This document shows positions 23,700 through 36,600 of a stretch of 64,000 nt of DNA, piece after piece. The DNA is from Epiperipatus broadwayi (Eukaryota > Onychophora > Udeonychophora > Euonychophora > Peripatidae). Where the stretch lies: the NCBI GenBank assembly GCA_028023455.1, contig JAQFVV010000020.1, forward strand, positions 8,041,092 through 8,105,091, written 5' to 3'. The notes beneath the pieces were generated by a model. That model was not told where the DNA came from. It saw only the letters and a program-made list of their open reading frames with translations, and made no database searches. Position 1 is the stretch's first letter. Every line of letters begins with the position of its first letter. The translations under genes were made by a program, and so were the position numbers.

Positions 23700-26600
23700 A
23701 TCTGGAATTGGGCCAAAATACAAGGTATAATTCCAGGCCAATCACCAGATTTAAGAAGAGCTAAAAGAATCTTCAAATAATCTTTTTCCTTGTTGTTTTT
23801 TTTCTCTTCACAAAATTTTTATAACCATTTTTTTTATTATTACTACATATTTGTTACTAATATATTTTGAAAAATAAGATAATCACTTTGTATTATGAAT
23901 GTACAATTTTTTTAAAAAAAAATATTTGGCTTGGTATAGTAAAAAAATGCTAATTATTGCTTAATTACTGCAAGGAATGCATTAGACAAACGGTATTCAG
24001 AATTTGGAAATTTTTTCTAATCAATAAACAAATGCAGATAATTATGCTGATCAAAATTGTTATCAGCAAAAATATATATATTAATTAAAATTAATCTGGA
24101 TGTCTTTTGTTGAAAATTGTACAAATACTTCAGAAAATTTGTCAAACATTAGTATGTGAGAAAAATTCTTCAAGATTGTCAACAAAAGTTTTAAGAAGTC
24201 ATTAATTATTTGGTTGTTAGAAGCCACACAGAATGACTTGTGAATAGAAAGCTTGTGTTCGCTTCCTGGGAACATGAGTTTGAAATTCTGATCAAGTGGG
24301 TGAATTGCTGCCTATCTGAAGTCTGCAGACCCATGTACCTGTGATGATTTTCCTGCCTTCATAAATAAATTCAGCCTGCTGACCTGCTATGCTATCATTC
24401 TAGAAATAAGCCACCTAATCAATTATACCACATAAGTCACATGCTTTTCTGAAGAACTAGACTCTCTCCAATTAATTATCCATATTTGAGAAAAGGGCCA
24501 CCACAAAAATTACATGTTGCCATTATATTTCATGCTGCTCTTCATATCTTGCTATTTTAAAATCCTTCGTGAAGGTAACAGACATTTGAACTCTAATATG
24601 AGAGCATTTCCATCATACCAGTAAAAAAATTTGTGGACTTTTGATGCTACCCTTTTACTTTTATTATGTAATTTTTTGTGTGTGTGAAAACCTTTTCTTT
24701 AATATTATGTTTTACTTTCATATTATATATATATACTAAACTAACCTGTATTTGTTAAGAATGATCAAATAAATATATTGCTAGATATGTTAAATCTTAA
24801 GTCTTATATATATGCTAGATTTATTAGAGGATCAGGTGATGGAGGGCTATTTTGTAAACACATTTTCATTTCTTAAAATTCCAAGAATCACCCCCCTCTT
24901 CTCTTAAAAGAAAGCCAATTAATTAAAATTGCAGAGATATTTTAATCCCCCATCTCTCAGCTAGCTCAAAGATTTTGTTTTTTCTAAAAATAATGTCATG
25001 CATTTTAATTGAAACTTATTTTTGCAATTATAAAACCAGTTTTTTTTAACAATTATAAAAAAAAATTGAGATAATTTTAAAAACGGTGTTAAAAATAAGA
25101 TTACATTTAAATTTTTTTGAAGGGACAAATATATGTCATTTATTTTTAATACATTAGCCTCACAAATGTTTCCTTATAATGATATATATCAATTGCAAAC
25201 TCAAGCTAACCGGTAATGAATTTCTTAATATGTATGTGCGCACTATCTCTAGGTTGGATCTTCAAATAACCAGGGATTATTTGAATCCCTTAATTTTTTA
25301 TTTTGGTATTTATATATGATAAATCATTAGGCCTTAATTTAGCCAAGTAAAGTAGTACATGACCTCTTGTTTAAAATTATAATGTGGCTACTCATGATAA
25401 AGTAACCATTGTAAAATTCCAGGTGCTCATAATGAATTAATTATTACTTGTTCCTTTTTTTAAATTATATTTATATATTTTTGATTCATTCATATTTTGT
25501 TACTAAACGGACATTCATTCCTGCTTTGGGAAAATTATTTACTGGGTATTCTTTGGATATGATCATGCTAGGGTGGACATATCTCTTATTTTCAGGCTCA
25601 GAGAATCTTCACTATTGTTATTCATGTTATTATCAAGACAGATGAATTTCCTGCTTGATAGTAATAATTTTATTATTGGGTGTAGGAACAGTCATTCATT
25701 CCTGTTCCATATGACCATCTGGTCTGATAAATTCCTGGGTATGGCTTTGCCATGATGAGCATACCCTTCTTCGTTTCATCATCACATAGACTTTTCTCGT
25801 TTCATAACCTGATAACATGTTCAGCACTTTCTTTTATGTATTTTAAAGCCTGACTTTGCAAGCATGCAGTCAGACATAATTTTAAGTTCATTACAGTAAT
25901 CTATTATTGAATGTGATTTTAATTTAGTTAAGTAAATGCTTCTGGCTTAGCCTTGCTTCATTATTCATTAATTGAGAAGTTAAACCATTGTAGAATGTCC
26001 ACCTTGAAGATTATTAAGACATATAACCTATAATCTCCTTCCATATAATATAATTAGTGATAATTAATTGTTTAGTCCCTAGTTAATTTCATTTTGGCAC
26101 TAAACTCAATATAATCTGTAAATCGAGCCATTTCAACTTTAAATTTGTTTTGATTCATTTTTTTTTGTTATTGTCACTAATACATTTATTTATGTACACA
26201 CTGCCTCTTGCATTTAAGTCTTGTTTGCCACAATTAATTTTTTTTGTATAATTTTAAGGGCCTATTGTATCTTTCAGACCTCAGCAGGATATAAGAAAAA
26301 GGGCATACCTGCCAATATCAGATGAGTAGGCCATGGAAAAATTGTCCTGTGGGTATAGGTAGTGAGATTTGATTTTCTATTGTTTGTTGTAATATTTATA
26401 TCAATGTTACACACAGACATGCAAGTTAATTATCATTTCTTGGTTCCTAAGATCATTTTTTACCGACTATATGTATCTGACCACTTTCTGCCTAGCAAAA
26501 TGTTGAAATACCGTTAACTTAAAAATTCCTAACAAATTTTTAAAATTATACATGTGAAGCATATATATATATATATTGGATGTTTCAAAGATTTTAACTA

Positions 26601-27053
26601 ATAGATACTAAGGATGAATATAACCTATATTATTGCCTATATATGTTTCTGACTCGTCAGACACTATTGTTTCTGAGTTTGGACCATCTATCAAGGTCCC
26701 CTGTATTAGGTTTTATTCTATTTATTTGTTTTGGATGCTTTTATTTTTTTTGGCTTTTTATTCCCTGGAGTACCTGAAGTAAGATTTTTGTGATGAGTGG
26801 AAATATTCTTTTCCTTAATTGCATTGTCTAATTTTGATCTGACCGCTGCTGGTTTCGACTTTTAGCATTTCTTATACTAAATTTAATTGTATATAATTAT
26901 ACATGTTTCTGGATTTAGTTGCAAGTAATTTCATTTACATGTATATTCAGTATAATTTTTTATGTTGTCTGATTGATAAATGTATGAATGTTTCGATGTA
27001 AGGCTGTACGTGTCAAATTCACAATCATTTAAAAAAAATTACATATAAATGAA
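23700..27053. other. Intronic DNA, no recognised feature
   Basis: No gene, RNA or element with definable ends. The short open frames at 25448-25755 overlap in two frames and resemble no family. Confidence 0.4.
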
Positions 27054-27445
27054 GTAAGTATTTGCCATTAATAAAAATTGATTGGAAAAAAATCTCTACA
27101 TATACTTTTAATTACAGAGGTATAGTATTTAAATCATGAAAATGTGATTACAGTATATAAATTCATGTATGAAATGTGATATTTAGTGAGGGAGGAAAAA
27201 ATAGATGCTATAGCATCATATTTACATTTAGTTTTGGTTAACATATTATTAAGTTTATGTGAAGGAAGTCACCATTAATAAAAAAACACTTAGGCAAAAA
27301 ATCAGTACATATACTTTTAACTGCAGAAAAAAATGTGAATAGAATACATAAATTTATGTTTAAAATATGATATTTAATGGGGGGGGGGAATACATGCTTA
27401 ACACCATATTTACATTTAGTTGTGTTAGTGTATATGAAAATTGAA
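27054..27445. repeat. Diverged tandem duplication of about 200 bases
   Basis: The order CCATTAATAAAAA, ACATATACTTTTAA, a TATGATATTTA stretch, a G-rich spot and CATATTTACATTTAGTT occurs twice (about 27064-27230 and 27270-27422). The second copy carries a run of nine G. No coding content. Confidence 0.7.
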
Positions 27446-27599
27446 GTTGAAACAATGTCCTTTCAGGCTCTTTTGTTTAATTTACAAGGACACGTGCTAT
27501 ACTTTATGGAAGAAATGGAATTAGCATATTTGCATATCATTAAACATAGTAGCAAGCTATGATTATGAAGGCAAGATCCTTTGAAAGCGTTCAGCTTGG

Positions 27600-27706
27600 T
27601 TTTTTTTTTAAGTGTCATAGCATCGGCCGGGACGCGAACCCGCAACCCGGGCAACTGCCTGCAAGTGCAAGGCAGTCGCGCTGACCTCTCAACCACCAAT
27701 GCAAGA
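27600..27706 (-). mobile_element. tRNA-derived SINE, - strand
   Basis: The reverse strand reads GCATTGGTGGTTGAGAGGTC, then GCAGTTGCCCGGGTTGCGGG and TTCGCGTCCCGGCCGATGCT, followed by GACACTTAAAAAAAAA. This is the same tRNA-like head, B-box region and A-tail as in the other copies, in a subfamily shared with 60920-61029. CAGCTTG at 27592-27598 and 27707-27713 is a probable short target duplication. The 78-codon open frame here is a shadow of the SINE. Confidence 0.85.
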
Positions 27707-27974
27707 CAGCTTGTTTGTTTTTAGTTATCTATTTTATATTAACACTTTATAGCTTTTGGGAACAGTTGCATCGCACACGTGCTAGAATAAATCTTAAAAA
27801 AAATTTATTAAGGCAGCCAATTAAAAAAATCACTGCCTAATAGACCAGGTACATCTGGTATATATATGTTTCTGCATGTAATTATAAATTAATGCAGACA
27901 TTTTAACTTTCTACTTATATTCATAAATAATTTATAAAATATGTGTCTGATTATACAATTATTTATGAGCATTG

Positions 27975-28208
27975 AAATTAAATTGAGAGACTGCAAACCT
28001 CTCGCGCTCATTACTATCTAACAGCCAATCAGATCGTAAATACAAGACAGAGAATTTAACAAGAAAAGGGTGGTCCACCCTATTCTTTACTTGTTTTTCT
28101 ATTTATCCAAGCCAGTCTAAAGTCTTGTATTTACGATCTGATTGGCCGTTAGATAGTAATGAGCGTGAGAGGTTTGCAGTCTACTGTTTGCGCTTTATAA
28201 AATAAATA
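27975..28208. mobile_element. Hairpin element with 60-base arms and a 12-bp target duplication
   Basis: Arms 27989-28048 and 28122-28181 match as inverted repeats at 58 of 60 positions, around a 73-base spacer that holds the small palindrome AGGGTGGTCCACCCT. TTATGAGCATTG at 27963-27974 recurs at 28209-28220, a perfect 12-bp target duplication. The near-identity of the arms suggests a recent copy or a strong hairpin constraint. No hammerhead core or coding sequence was seen. Confidence 0.8.
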
Positions 28209-28220
28209 TTATGAGCATTG

Positions 28221-30040
28221 TGTAGTGCAACGAGAATAAAGAAGACTTTGCTACTTTAGCTGACACTTTCAGCATTCGATGTATAAATTCCAAATACTAA
28301 AAACATTTGATTTTTTTTACTTTATGGTATAAAGACTGAAAATGTAGAATACAATATACGTTAATTTGTCGTCTATTAATCCATATAAATTTTATCGGGA
28401 AAATATCCTGACTATTTTTTGATGCCTTTTCAATACTATTCTTATATTATCCTTCTGCTGTTTCATTCATTCCTTTTACTGTTTAATTTAAAATGTGAAA
28501 TTGTAACTCATCATATTAACATTAAATATTGACAGTATTTTACAATTAGTGGGTGTGGGGGGGGGGAGTAAACAATCAGTTCGTTTTTTTAATATATATA
28601 TATTTGGATTTTAAAAAAAATGATTACCGTTTCAATTCCTCTGAGGTTATTAATAAATTATTAATTAACTAAGAGAAAATTGCAGAATTGTAAAGAAGTT
28701 GTTAATTATTGAGTAATCATTTTGAAATTTGTATTTGACGTTAATTTTCTTACTATTTAAAAAAAAATCCAATTATGATTACACACACTTAATTTATGTC
28801 TTTGCATCAGTAAAAGGGGATTTTTGATTTTAGTCTGGACTCTTGTTTCTGTAGTTATTCTCATATCGTTAGTTACAAGCAGAGTTGGCAAGCTTTGTAA
28901 AGAAAACTAAATATTTTTAAAAAATCAATTTTTCATGAAAATTGGAAAATTGTTTGTCTTTTAAAAAAAATATAATTGGCTGGCAAAAATGTGTGCAAGT
29001 GATATCAAACCATGGTTTTAACAAATTAAACAAAAAGAATCATTTCAGATGGTAAAAGCAATGGCAAATAATGGGTTCATGATAAATCTATGTATTATAA
29101 CAATCATTGGTTTTGTTTTTACAATCAACAGCTTTTAAGTAATCCAAATTTACCTAGGATTTTTACTCCTTAGCTAATAATAGATGTATACTCATCCATT
29201 AGCCAATATGGTAATTATAGACCAACTTCATGAATGAAAAATTTTAAGCTTCCTTATGATGCAAAATTTTTTTAATATATCCATCCATTAACCAATATGC
29301 TAATTATGGACCAACTTCATGAATGAAAAATTCTAAGTTTTCTTATGATGTGAAAAAATTTTAATATTTTACCTGACTTATCTTTGAATCTTAGATTGTA
29401 GGCTTAGTAGGTGGAGGCATTAACCTATGATATACTTTGAGGCAATAATTGTATGTATTAGTGAAGATCTCTATTAGCCTGTCCCAAATTTTTGTGACCT
29501 TGTAAAATTTTCAGTTAACTTTTCAGGGTATCTTGATCCTTAATTTAAGAAGCTTTAACTTTTAGAATATAAAATTATCTTCTATGTGTAATTATAGAAT
29601 TCATTTTTAAATATTTTTGAATTTGAATGATATGGCAGTTTGCTTTAGTAATAATTTTTAAAACTTTGCTATATAAAATTTTAAAATTGGATGTTTTTGT
29701 AAATTTATTACAATAGATGATGAGGTTTTAACATGTGAAACATTTTTATCTGTTGGAAGAAACACTGTTTGTATTGTTTGTTTTTTAAGGGGGAAGAGGG
29801 GAATGGCATTTCAGTACCCAAACTTTTAACATATTCACCTATTTTTAGTAATGGTTTAGTGGGAAATTATTGTAATGAGCATATTTTTAAAAATTAGAAG
29901 CAGATAAGTAAAGTCATGCAAAACTAAAAGGTTTTCTCATTTACCTTCTCTGGCATTCACTATGAAAAAGACAGATGTACAGAAAAAGATGGAAACTAAA
30001 GATATTATTTGTTTATTAACTTATTATTCTTATTATATTT
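28221..30040. other. Intronic DNA with one tandem duplication
   Basis: A segment of about 85 bases is repeated in tandem (29196-29279 and 29281-29361; both contain GACCAACTTCATGAATGAAA). A run of about 11 G lies near 28557-28567. Otherwise nothing recognised. Confidence 0.55.
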
Positions 30041-30049
30041 ATGCCATCC

Positions 30050-30780
30050 ATAATCTTTTTTAATCATTATTGATCCACTGCACGATGGAGGTCTACAAGA
30101 TTTATCCAACTTCTCTGATTTCTAGCTTCTTTTCTCTATCTCATACCAGCAAATTTGCTTAATCCATCCATTTCACATATAGTCTCTTTCTAGATCTTTT
30201 TACAATTTCTTGGAATCTAGTTTAAGATTTCAATTATTCATCTGTTATCATTTCGGCTAGCAATATTCATTTCAGCTCCACTTCAGTCTCTTAATTCTTT
30301 CAATGATGTCAGTAATTTCTATCTGTTCTTTCATCCATGTATTTCATTTTTGATCCTTGTTATTCCTGACATACATCTCTCCATATTTTATTAAGTGATC
30401 TGAATTATCTGTACTGATCTTCTGTTAAGTGTCCAATATTGGCTTTTTTTTAAATTTTAAGTTATTTCAACCAAAAGCACTCCATCCAAGTTTAATTCTG
30501 TGATTAATTTCATTCATTATGGTTCCATTTGTATTAATAACTTGAGCAAAGTATTTGTAGTTCTTAACTTTTCCTAACTCATCATTATCAATCTTTATTT
30601 ATTTTTATTTTTTTAGAAAATCCATTGAACATTACTTTAGTTTTTTTTTTGGCATTACCTTTAGTCCTACTCTTTTACTTTCATTTGATAGTTTTTGCAA
30701 TATTAACTGAAGCCCTGAAACATTATTTGAAAATACAATTACATCATTTTCAGAATGTAATCATTAATTTTTAATCCCTT
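30050..30780 (-). mobile_element. RTE-like LINE relic, C-terminal part of ORF2
   Basis: On the - strand the pieces follow the tail of RTE/BovB-type ORF2 proteins. They are an ENDVIVFSNN-like segment near 30750, KVKNYKYFAQVI near 30560, EINHRIKLGWSAFG near 30500 (usual form EI..RI..AW.AF), EQIEITDIIERIKRLKWS near 30320-30270, and a tryptophan-rich end down to about 30060. Stops and frameshifts are frequent. The 5' part is missing, the usual form of LINE debris. Confidence 0.65.
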
Positions 30781-31077
30781 TATTTTACACTTTAATTCAC
30801 AAAACACTTAGTGTAAAACTACTGTAAAAAGTTTTTGGAGATATGGAGTCACCTTATATAATTTAATCATGGCTGTGGCATTTTGATAAATATTCTTCAG
30901 AACATGAAAATAGCCTGGATTTGTGTCTTGATGATTCAATGCTTAATCACTGCTATTCGCGCATTTTACTATATGTCACTAATAAAAACACATGATGTGG
31001 GCATATGTTTTATGGTAAACTTATACAGAAAGCTTACAAATATATCATTAAATAATTAAATATGTGGTTTATATATT

Positions 31078-31840
31078 AATGCTCAGATATTTTACGGTAA
31101 TATCTCCACACTAAACTCTCATATATTTATTTCTATACTTAGCACTTTCGGAAGGCATTTCAAAGACCCTGTCAATATCATTGATAGGCAGAACAGAACC
31201 AGAATTTTGTTGACATACATCAAAAACATACACACAAATCTACAAACAATTTTTTGCAAAGACTTTAGCATATGTTACCGATCCCCTCCTAATTTCAATA
31301 GATGTATCAATAACACCAAAGATAAACTACCTCCAATATACACCCAGCATGCCGTGTATAAAATAGTTTGCCCAGAAAACAATTGTCACACTTCATATTA
31401 TGGGGAGACCAAAGCTTCTGTCCACACAAGGTTGCTACAACATAAATACACCTACAATAAGGCGTTCACAGATCCTTCCCACTCTTTCATCTTTGTACAA
31501 CACAAAGCCACTACAGGCCACCCATGTATGCCAGACAATCACACATGATGTGCAGTGAACGACATGAGATGAGAAGAAAAATTAAGAAGGCCTACTTCAT
31601 TAATTTAGACGCGGACTCTTTAAATAAAAGAGACACGTTTTACACAATCTTGAAGAAATGGCAGATCTGATTTGAATAACTTTGCATCTGTTGAATTAAA
31701 TAAATAAATAAATGAACATCGGTATTAGAACTATCTACAGCTTTGAAAATGAAGGCATCATTCCTTCAAAAGCACTAAGTATAGATATAAATATATCAGA
31801 GTTTAGTGTGGAGATATTACCATAAAATATCTGATCATTA
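31078..31840 (+). mobile_element. Penelope-like element fragment between inverted arms
   Basis: Inverted arms of about 75 bases (31078-31156 and 31763-31840) share CTAAACTC and GGAGATATTACC-type sequence. They enclose a coding fragment ending in a GIY-YIG endonuclease (see 31158-31670). Penelope-like elements are known for 5'-truncated copies with terminal repeats in direct or inverted order, which matches this layout. A target duplication was not identified with confidence. It lies 170 bases left of a family C element. Confidence 0.75.
31158..31670 (+). pseudogene. Penelope-like element ORF, C-terminal GIY-YIG endonuclease part
   Basis: The frame starts HFKDPVNIIDRQNRTRILLT and continues with CYRSPPNFNRCINNTKDKLP, a zinc-knuckle-like C-x4-C (CPENNC) in the linker, then SYYGETKASVHTRLLQHKY. 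Its YGET...TRL..H spacing is that of the GIY-YIG nuclease of Penelope-like elements. The frame stops at 31548 after a shift. The C-terminal end continues in another frame (SERHEMRRKIKKAYFI) to TGA at 31668. The reverse-transcriptase domain is absent. In the family this nuclease nicks the target and primes reverse transcription. Full protein relatives are several times longer. Confidence 0.82.
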
Positions 31841-32022
31841 AATATATCATGTGAATCATTGTCAAGAGTGTAGATATTTCATTTAACCTCATAAATGTAT
31901 AGAGGAATTCAATGATGTTTCTATATACTAATACAGTTGAAAAATTATTATAGAAATCAAATGATCACTTGAGGAAATATATATTTAAAGGTGATCATTG
32001 TTATAACTACAATAACCATTAT

Positions 32023-32369
32023 AGTAATCAATAAAGCAAGTCATATATAGTGTAACATTGCTTTTATAAGCTTGTATTTACAAATATGTAATATAGAGAT
32101 CGTACCAATATCTCAAACAAGCTCTTATTTGATAAGTGTGGTAAGAGAAAATATTTAAAATCTTTATCTGGAATGTTCCTATCTCCAGACCAATTGGTTT
32201 TGAGCTAATGGCTCACCTCAGTGTGGTTTTGAGTTGATATTTTGGATCTAGTGTCTGAATGTTCTAGCTCCTCACTAAGGTGAGCCATAAGCTCGAAACC
32301 AATTGGTCTGGAGATAGGAACGTTCCAGATAGAGATTTTAAATATTTTCTCTTACTGCACTTATCAATT
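32023..32369. mobile_element. Family C hairpin element with paired hammerhead-like motifs
   Basis: Arms of about 95 bases contain GGAATGTTCCTATCTCCAGA at left and its complement at right. The left end (GCTTGTATTTACAAATATGT) resembles family B. Each arm holds a hammerhead-like segment: GAGC/GCUC stem II, GAAACC...GGUC and a CUCCUCA/UGGAG stem I (+ strand about 32270-32330, - strand about 32176-32222). The CUGANGA core is altered in both (CUAAGGU and CUGAGGU). AATAACCATTAT (32011-32022) and AATAACCATCAT (32370-32381) would be a 12-bp duplication with one mismatch. Confidence 0.65.
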
Positions 32370-32445
32370 AATAACCATCATTACAATTTTGTTAAAGACA
32401 TATTTATTATTTACTTCATTTCTTTTATTATATTCAATCAAGCTT

Positions 32446-33100
32446 TCACACAACCCACCACTCTCCACTCCATCTCATAACACTCATACACTTGAACACA
32501 TATATGTCAAAAATATAAATAATCACCAATATATGCATTTCATGCTAAACCAGCAATCATCAATTGGTCCAGATTATCATCTCCACACATATATGCAATA
32601 AGTGCCCAGATATATATTAAGATAGCCAATCTTCATATTTTAATGTACAGGCTTCAATCAACTCCACACTTCAACTCTTCTACCATCCATCCAATTGAAA
32701 ATCTGATGATGAAACACTCAAAGGCCACCCTGAGGCCAATTCTCATCACACCCATGTTGACCTAAAGTCAATATGATCCCTCATGTGCAAAACATAATCC
32801 ATTTAATACATATTCAAGGGATGGGAAGACATCTCTATTATGTAATAACTGAAATTCAGGCTTATTATATACCTGTATCAATATATGTAATATATAGGGT
32901 ATATGAGCACAGACTTTCACACAACCCACCACTCTCCACTCCATCTCATAACACTGTTACACCTGAATACATATATGGCTAAAAGATAAATAATCACCAA
33001 TATCCATATTTCATGCTAAACCAACAATCGTCAGTTGATTATTTATCTTTTCAACATATATGTGTTCAAGTGTATCAGTGTTATGCGATGTGCTATATAA
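32446..33100. mobile_element. Family D element, head-to-tail dimer with a turned-back end
   Basis: The segment starting CACACAACCCACCACTCTCC occurs at 32446 and again at 32917, giving a unit of 471 bases. After 33030 the sequence turns back, repeating the region around the ribozyme in inverted form. A hammerhead motif on the - strand is seen in each unit: one with UUGAUGA (about 32520-32560, probably dead) and one with an intact core (32992-33040). Boundaries are approximate and no target duplication was recognised. Several 60-70-codon open frames here are shadows. Confidence 0.72.
32992..33040 (-). ncRNA. Hammerhead ribozyme motif, type I, family D
   Basis: Read on the - strand: AATCAA (stem I), CTGACGA (33034-33028), a stem II UGUU/AGCA, then GAAA (33012-33009). 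Stem III is A-U plus U-A closing AUGG, with A at the cleavage site, then TTGGTGATT (stem I return). Position 7 is C, which hammerheads tolerate. Cleavage would fall between complement positions 33001 and 33000. All conserved core bases are present. Stem I is 4 pairs plus an outer AAU/AUU. Confidence 0.65.
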
Positions 33101-33553
33101 TTATAGAGAACACATTTTATAATTAATACACCTACACTTTCATTATCAAAAATATTACTCATCCAAATATAGGCATTTGCATCTTTAAAATATATTCAAA
33201 TAATAAATTATATTTAAAATACTCCTTAGATTGACAATATCAACAAGTTAATATTTGTTTGCCCATACCCTTTAAATTACCATATTTATTAATATTAACC
33301 ATATGGTTATCCATATTTCAACTCTAAATTCTTTTATTAATAGCTTAAATCTTCATAAAATAAAATATTTTTTAAAAATGGAATTTATATAGTATTTTCT
33401 TTTACAACTTTTCACTTCATATGTTTCCACTTTTAATAACTTGAATAATATATGTATAATAACATTCAGTATATATAACTACTTTTTTAAAAAAAAAATC
33501 ATTGTGTATGCATTAATGCATTTGTTATATAAAAATGTATATTCATAAAACAA

Positions 33554-33642
33554 AGAGGTCAGTGACAGCTGCTTTACAAGCAGTTGTCCCGGCTTAGCGG
33601 GTTCGCTTCCCGGCAAATGCTATGATACGTGAGGAGAAAAAA
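33554..33642 (+). mobile_element. tRNA-derived SINE, 5'-truncated, + strand
   Basis: It starts inside the D-arm (GAGGTCAGTGACAGCTGCTT), keeps the CTTTACAA loop and the CGGGTTCGCTTCCCGG T-arm, and ends GATACGTGAGGAGAAAAAA. It is the same family as the copies at 6479 and 57188. Confidence 0.78.
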
Positions 33643-36600
33643 TACAGTATTACTTATAATTTATTTTCATGCATATATTATCTCAATATGTATATTCATA
33701 TAACAGTATTATTTTTTTTTACTCTTTATGTATATAAATTATTTCATTAATATTTCTCTAACTTAAATGTTTTAGATTGTATTTATTGTTTAGTCTACCA
33801 TACTTTGCATAGATTTATTTGAACAGCAGATGATTTTTTTTTACCACTGGTCTGTCTGGAAGCTGTGAAATAATTTATTATTCTAAGAAAATCTTAAATA
33901 TATGAGAAAAAATTCTTGTTTAATAAAAATGAAATACTTTAATTGCAGTCATGTTGAAGATATTATATCTGACAACTTTAGATTAAATGATAATAATTAT
34001 CTGATTCAAATGTTAATTTGCAGACTGATTAGATTTTAGTATTTATACTAAATTTGCTTTTAATGAAAAAGATAAAGTAAAACTATAAATTTATTAAGTA
34101 TTAGAGAACAATAAAATTTAAGTGACTTTATAAACTAATTCAGTTTTATATGTGAATGATTGAACTTCACACATTGACACATATTCACTATAAATTCTTT
34201 TACACTCACACACTTTTTTTTGTCCCAACAATCAAAATAAATCAATAAATTTTGATCTCACTTATGACTAAGAAACCAACTGTGTTCTAAGTAAAATTCC
34301 AATTTTGATATCTTAAATATTTAAAATAAAAATAATTATTTAATTTATATATATAATATAATATTTATTAAGGCTCTAGCCTCAAGAACATGCGTATAAA
34401 AATGCGATAGTAGGGACCTCTACAGGTCTTAAACCACAAGCTTACTCTTTGGAAGAAAAAATGTAAATAAAGAATTGAGTGGTGATGTTTCATGTAATAA
34501 CTAGAGAAATATGTTAAGCAATATATTGTTAAGTAACCATCAATTACTATTGACAAATCGAAATTCAAGTCTACTGTTGGCTACTATTAAAATAATGACC
34601 TTATTATTGTAATGTTTATAAGAGGGATACATTGCTATAAAAGTAGGTCTAAAGATTGTCCTACAATGTGTAAAAAATAGTCTTGGCATCTTTCCTGTGT
34701 CGCGATTGTATTTCCCTAAAAATTCAACTTTACAATCATTGCCCGTTCAGCTTTTCTTTTGCTCATTATTCCATTTCTAAACCTGCCACACTATTTGGAC
34801 ATCAGTTAAGGCATTGTTTAGCATGTTTTGTTCTAAGCTAGTTGTTTTTGGATAAGTTTCATCTATGTTGCTTTAGTTACTTTTAATGCTAACATTTACA
34901 TAGTTACTGTCAGTAGTTGTCAGCGGCAACTCGCCCTCTTTCATATTTTATTTATTTAGATCGATCATTTTCCATGTCAGCCTGAAGGTCATCTGGGGTG
35001 CATGAAGTTGGTCATGAGTTCTTGTCTTGATCATTTGGAAATATCAGTATATCACATGATTACCATTTCTTATCTATTGACACAATTATTGAACTTATTT
35101 CTCTAGTTATTACATGGAATATCTTCACTCCTTCTTTTGTTTTCATTATAATTAACCCATGAAAAGCATATATATAATATTTTAAATATAAGTATATTGC
35201 TTATTTGGAACTTAATGTAATTAGAAGAGATTTCTGTAAATAATAAAACAGCCTCTTTTTATAGTACCTATAAAAAGCCTCACTAAAAGCTTTTCATAAA
35301 GGAATACTAATAGTATTCACCACATTTATCATTTCCAGGAGATGAAGATCTTTACTCTCTACTTGGAGCTATCTAGATACCAATTTACTGACTAATGTTG
35401 AATGATTAGCTATATTAACTATGGGCAGATATCTGAAAGACAGTCCTAAGATTCTTGAAAAGAATTTTACTCCGCAAAATTTAACTCTCAGGTTGTAGAT
35501 ACGACAATTGGTTTGCATTGCTTCTGCACAATCGAGTCTCAAATTTATATGCAAAAATAAATACAGACAATAAATTAATAATATACATTTCAAGATAGAA
35601 AGGAGCACAGAAATAAAAAGAATGTTATATAAATATTTTTTTATCAGTATTATTTTTCAAAAAAAAAAATCTGACATTATTTACAATATAACCATTCAGA
35701 TTGTGTTTATAAACTTGGAAAAATCCAGTTTTTTAATTAGTCATAACTGTTTAAGAAAATAATCATATGGTTAAGTGTTAGAAAGGTCATGATGTTTAAA
35801 TATCCATATGTTAGGTTGAGCAAGAGAATTTTATTTAATTGATACCAAATTGATATTTATATTTTAGACTATTTCCATCCATATACTTGCAACTAAAATG
35901 CTACCATCACAAATCTTCAGGCAAACATAAATTGAAAATTGTTTTTGCTCTACTTAGCTAAGACTTTATCCATGATTTTTTAGCTTTGAATCCATTGTTC
36001 TGTTAATATGCCCGTGCATGTTCAGGTGAAATTAATAATAAAAAAAGAAAATTATGTGACATTTTGTTTCTATCATCCTTGCCAAAGATGTCTAGGTATT
36101 TGAAATTAGTATAAGAATGAAGTTACCAAAATATGTAGTTATTTGTCTAATGCCAGATTTATATAACTATGCAAACAAGTTGGTTTGGATTCATAAATCT
36201 TAGGGAAAGTTTGAATGTGAGATTTTTTAACTTGGGTAGTATTGTCATAAAGTTTATATAGTAATAAGGCAGTCAAAATATGTGAATGCAATATCTGATC
36301 CTTGCTTCAAATAACCAAAATTCAAAAATTAGTCTGAAATTTAAATAAGCATTAGATTATTCAAATTTTTAATAGGTAGTTCTGGAGAAGTTTTTTATTA
36401 ATACTGATGTACTAGCAAAAATATTTTTATAAAACTGATAATTTATTGACATGTAGTGTGATTCAGCACATAATGATTTTGTGCAACATTATGTACGCTT
36501 TGCAGGCACTTAAGTGACAGATTCAGCACAATAAATCCCTTCACTTGACAAATTGAGGTGTTGTTTTTTTACTTTACTCAGTCGAAAATAAATTCAAGAA

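Noticed and set aside
32690-32730. Extra hammerhead at CTGATGATGAAAC in family D
   Set aside because: No room for a stem II between CTGATGA and GAAAC, and no complementary stem I.
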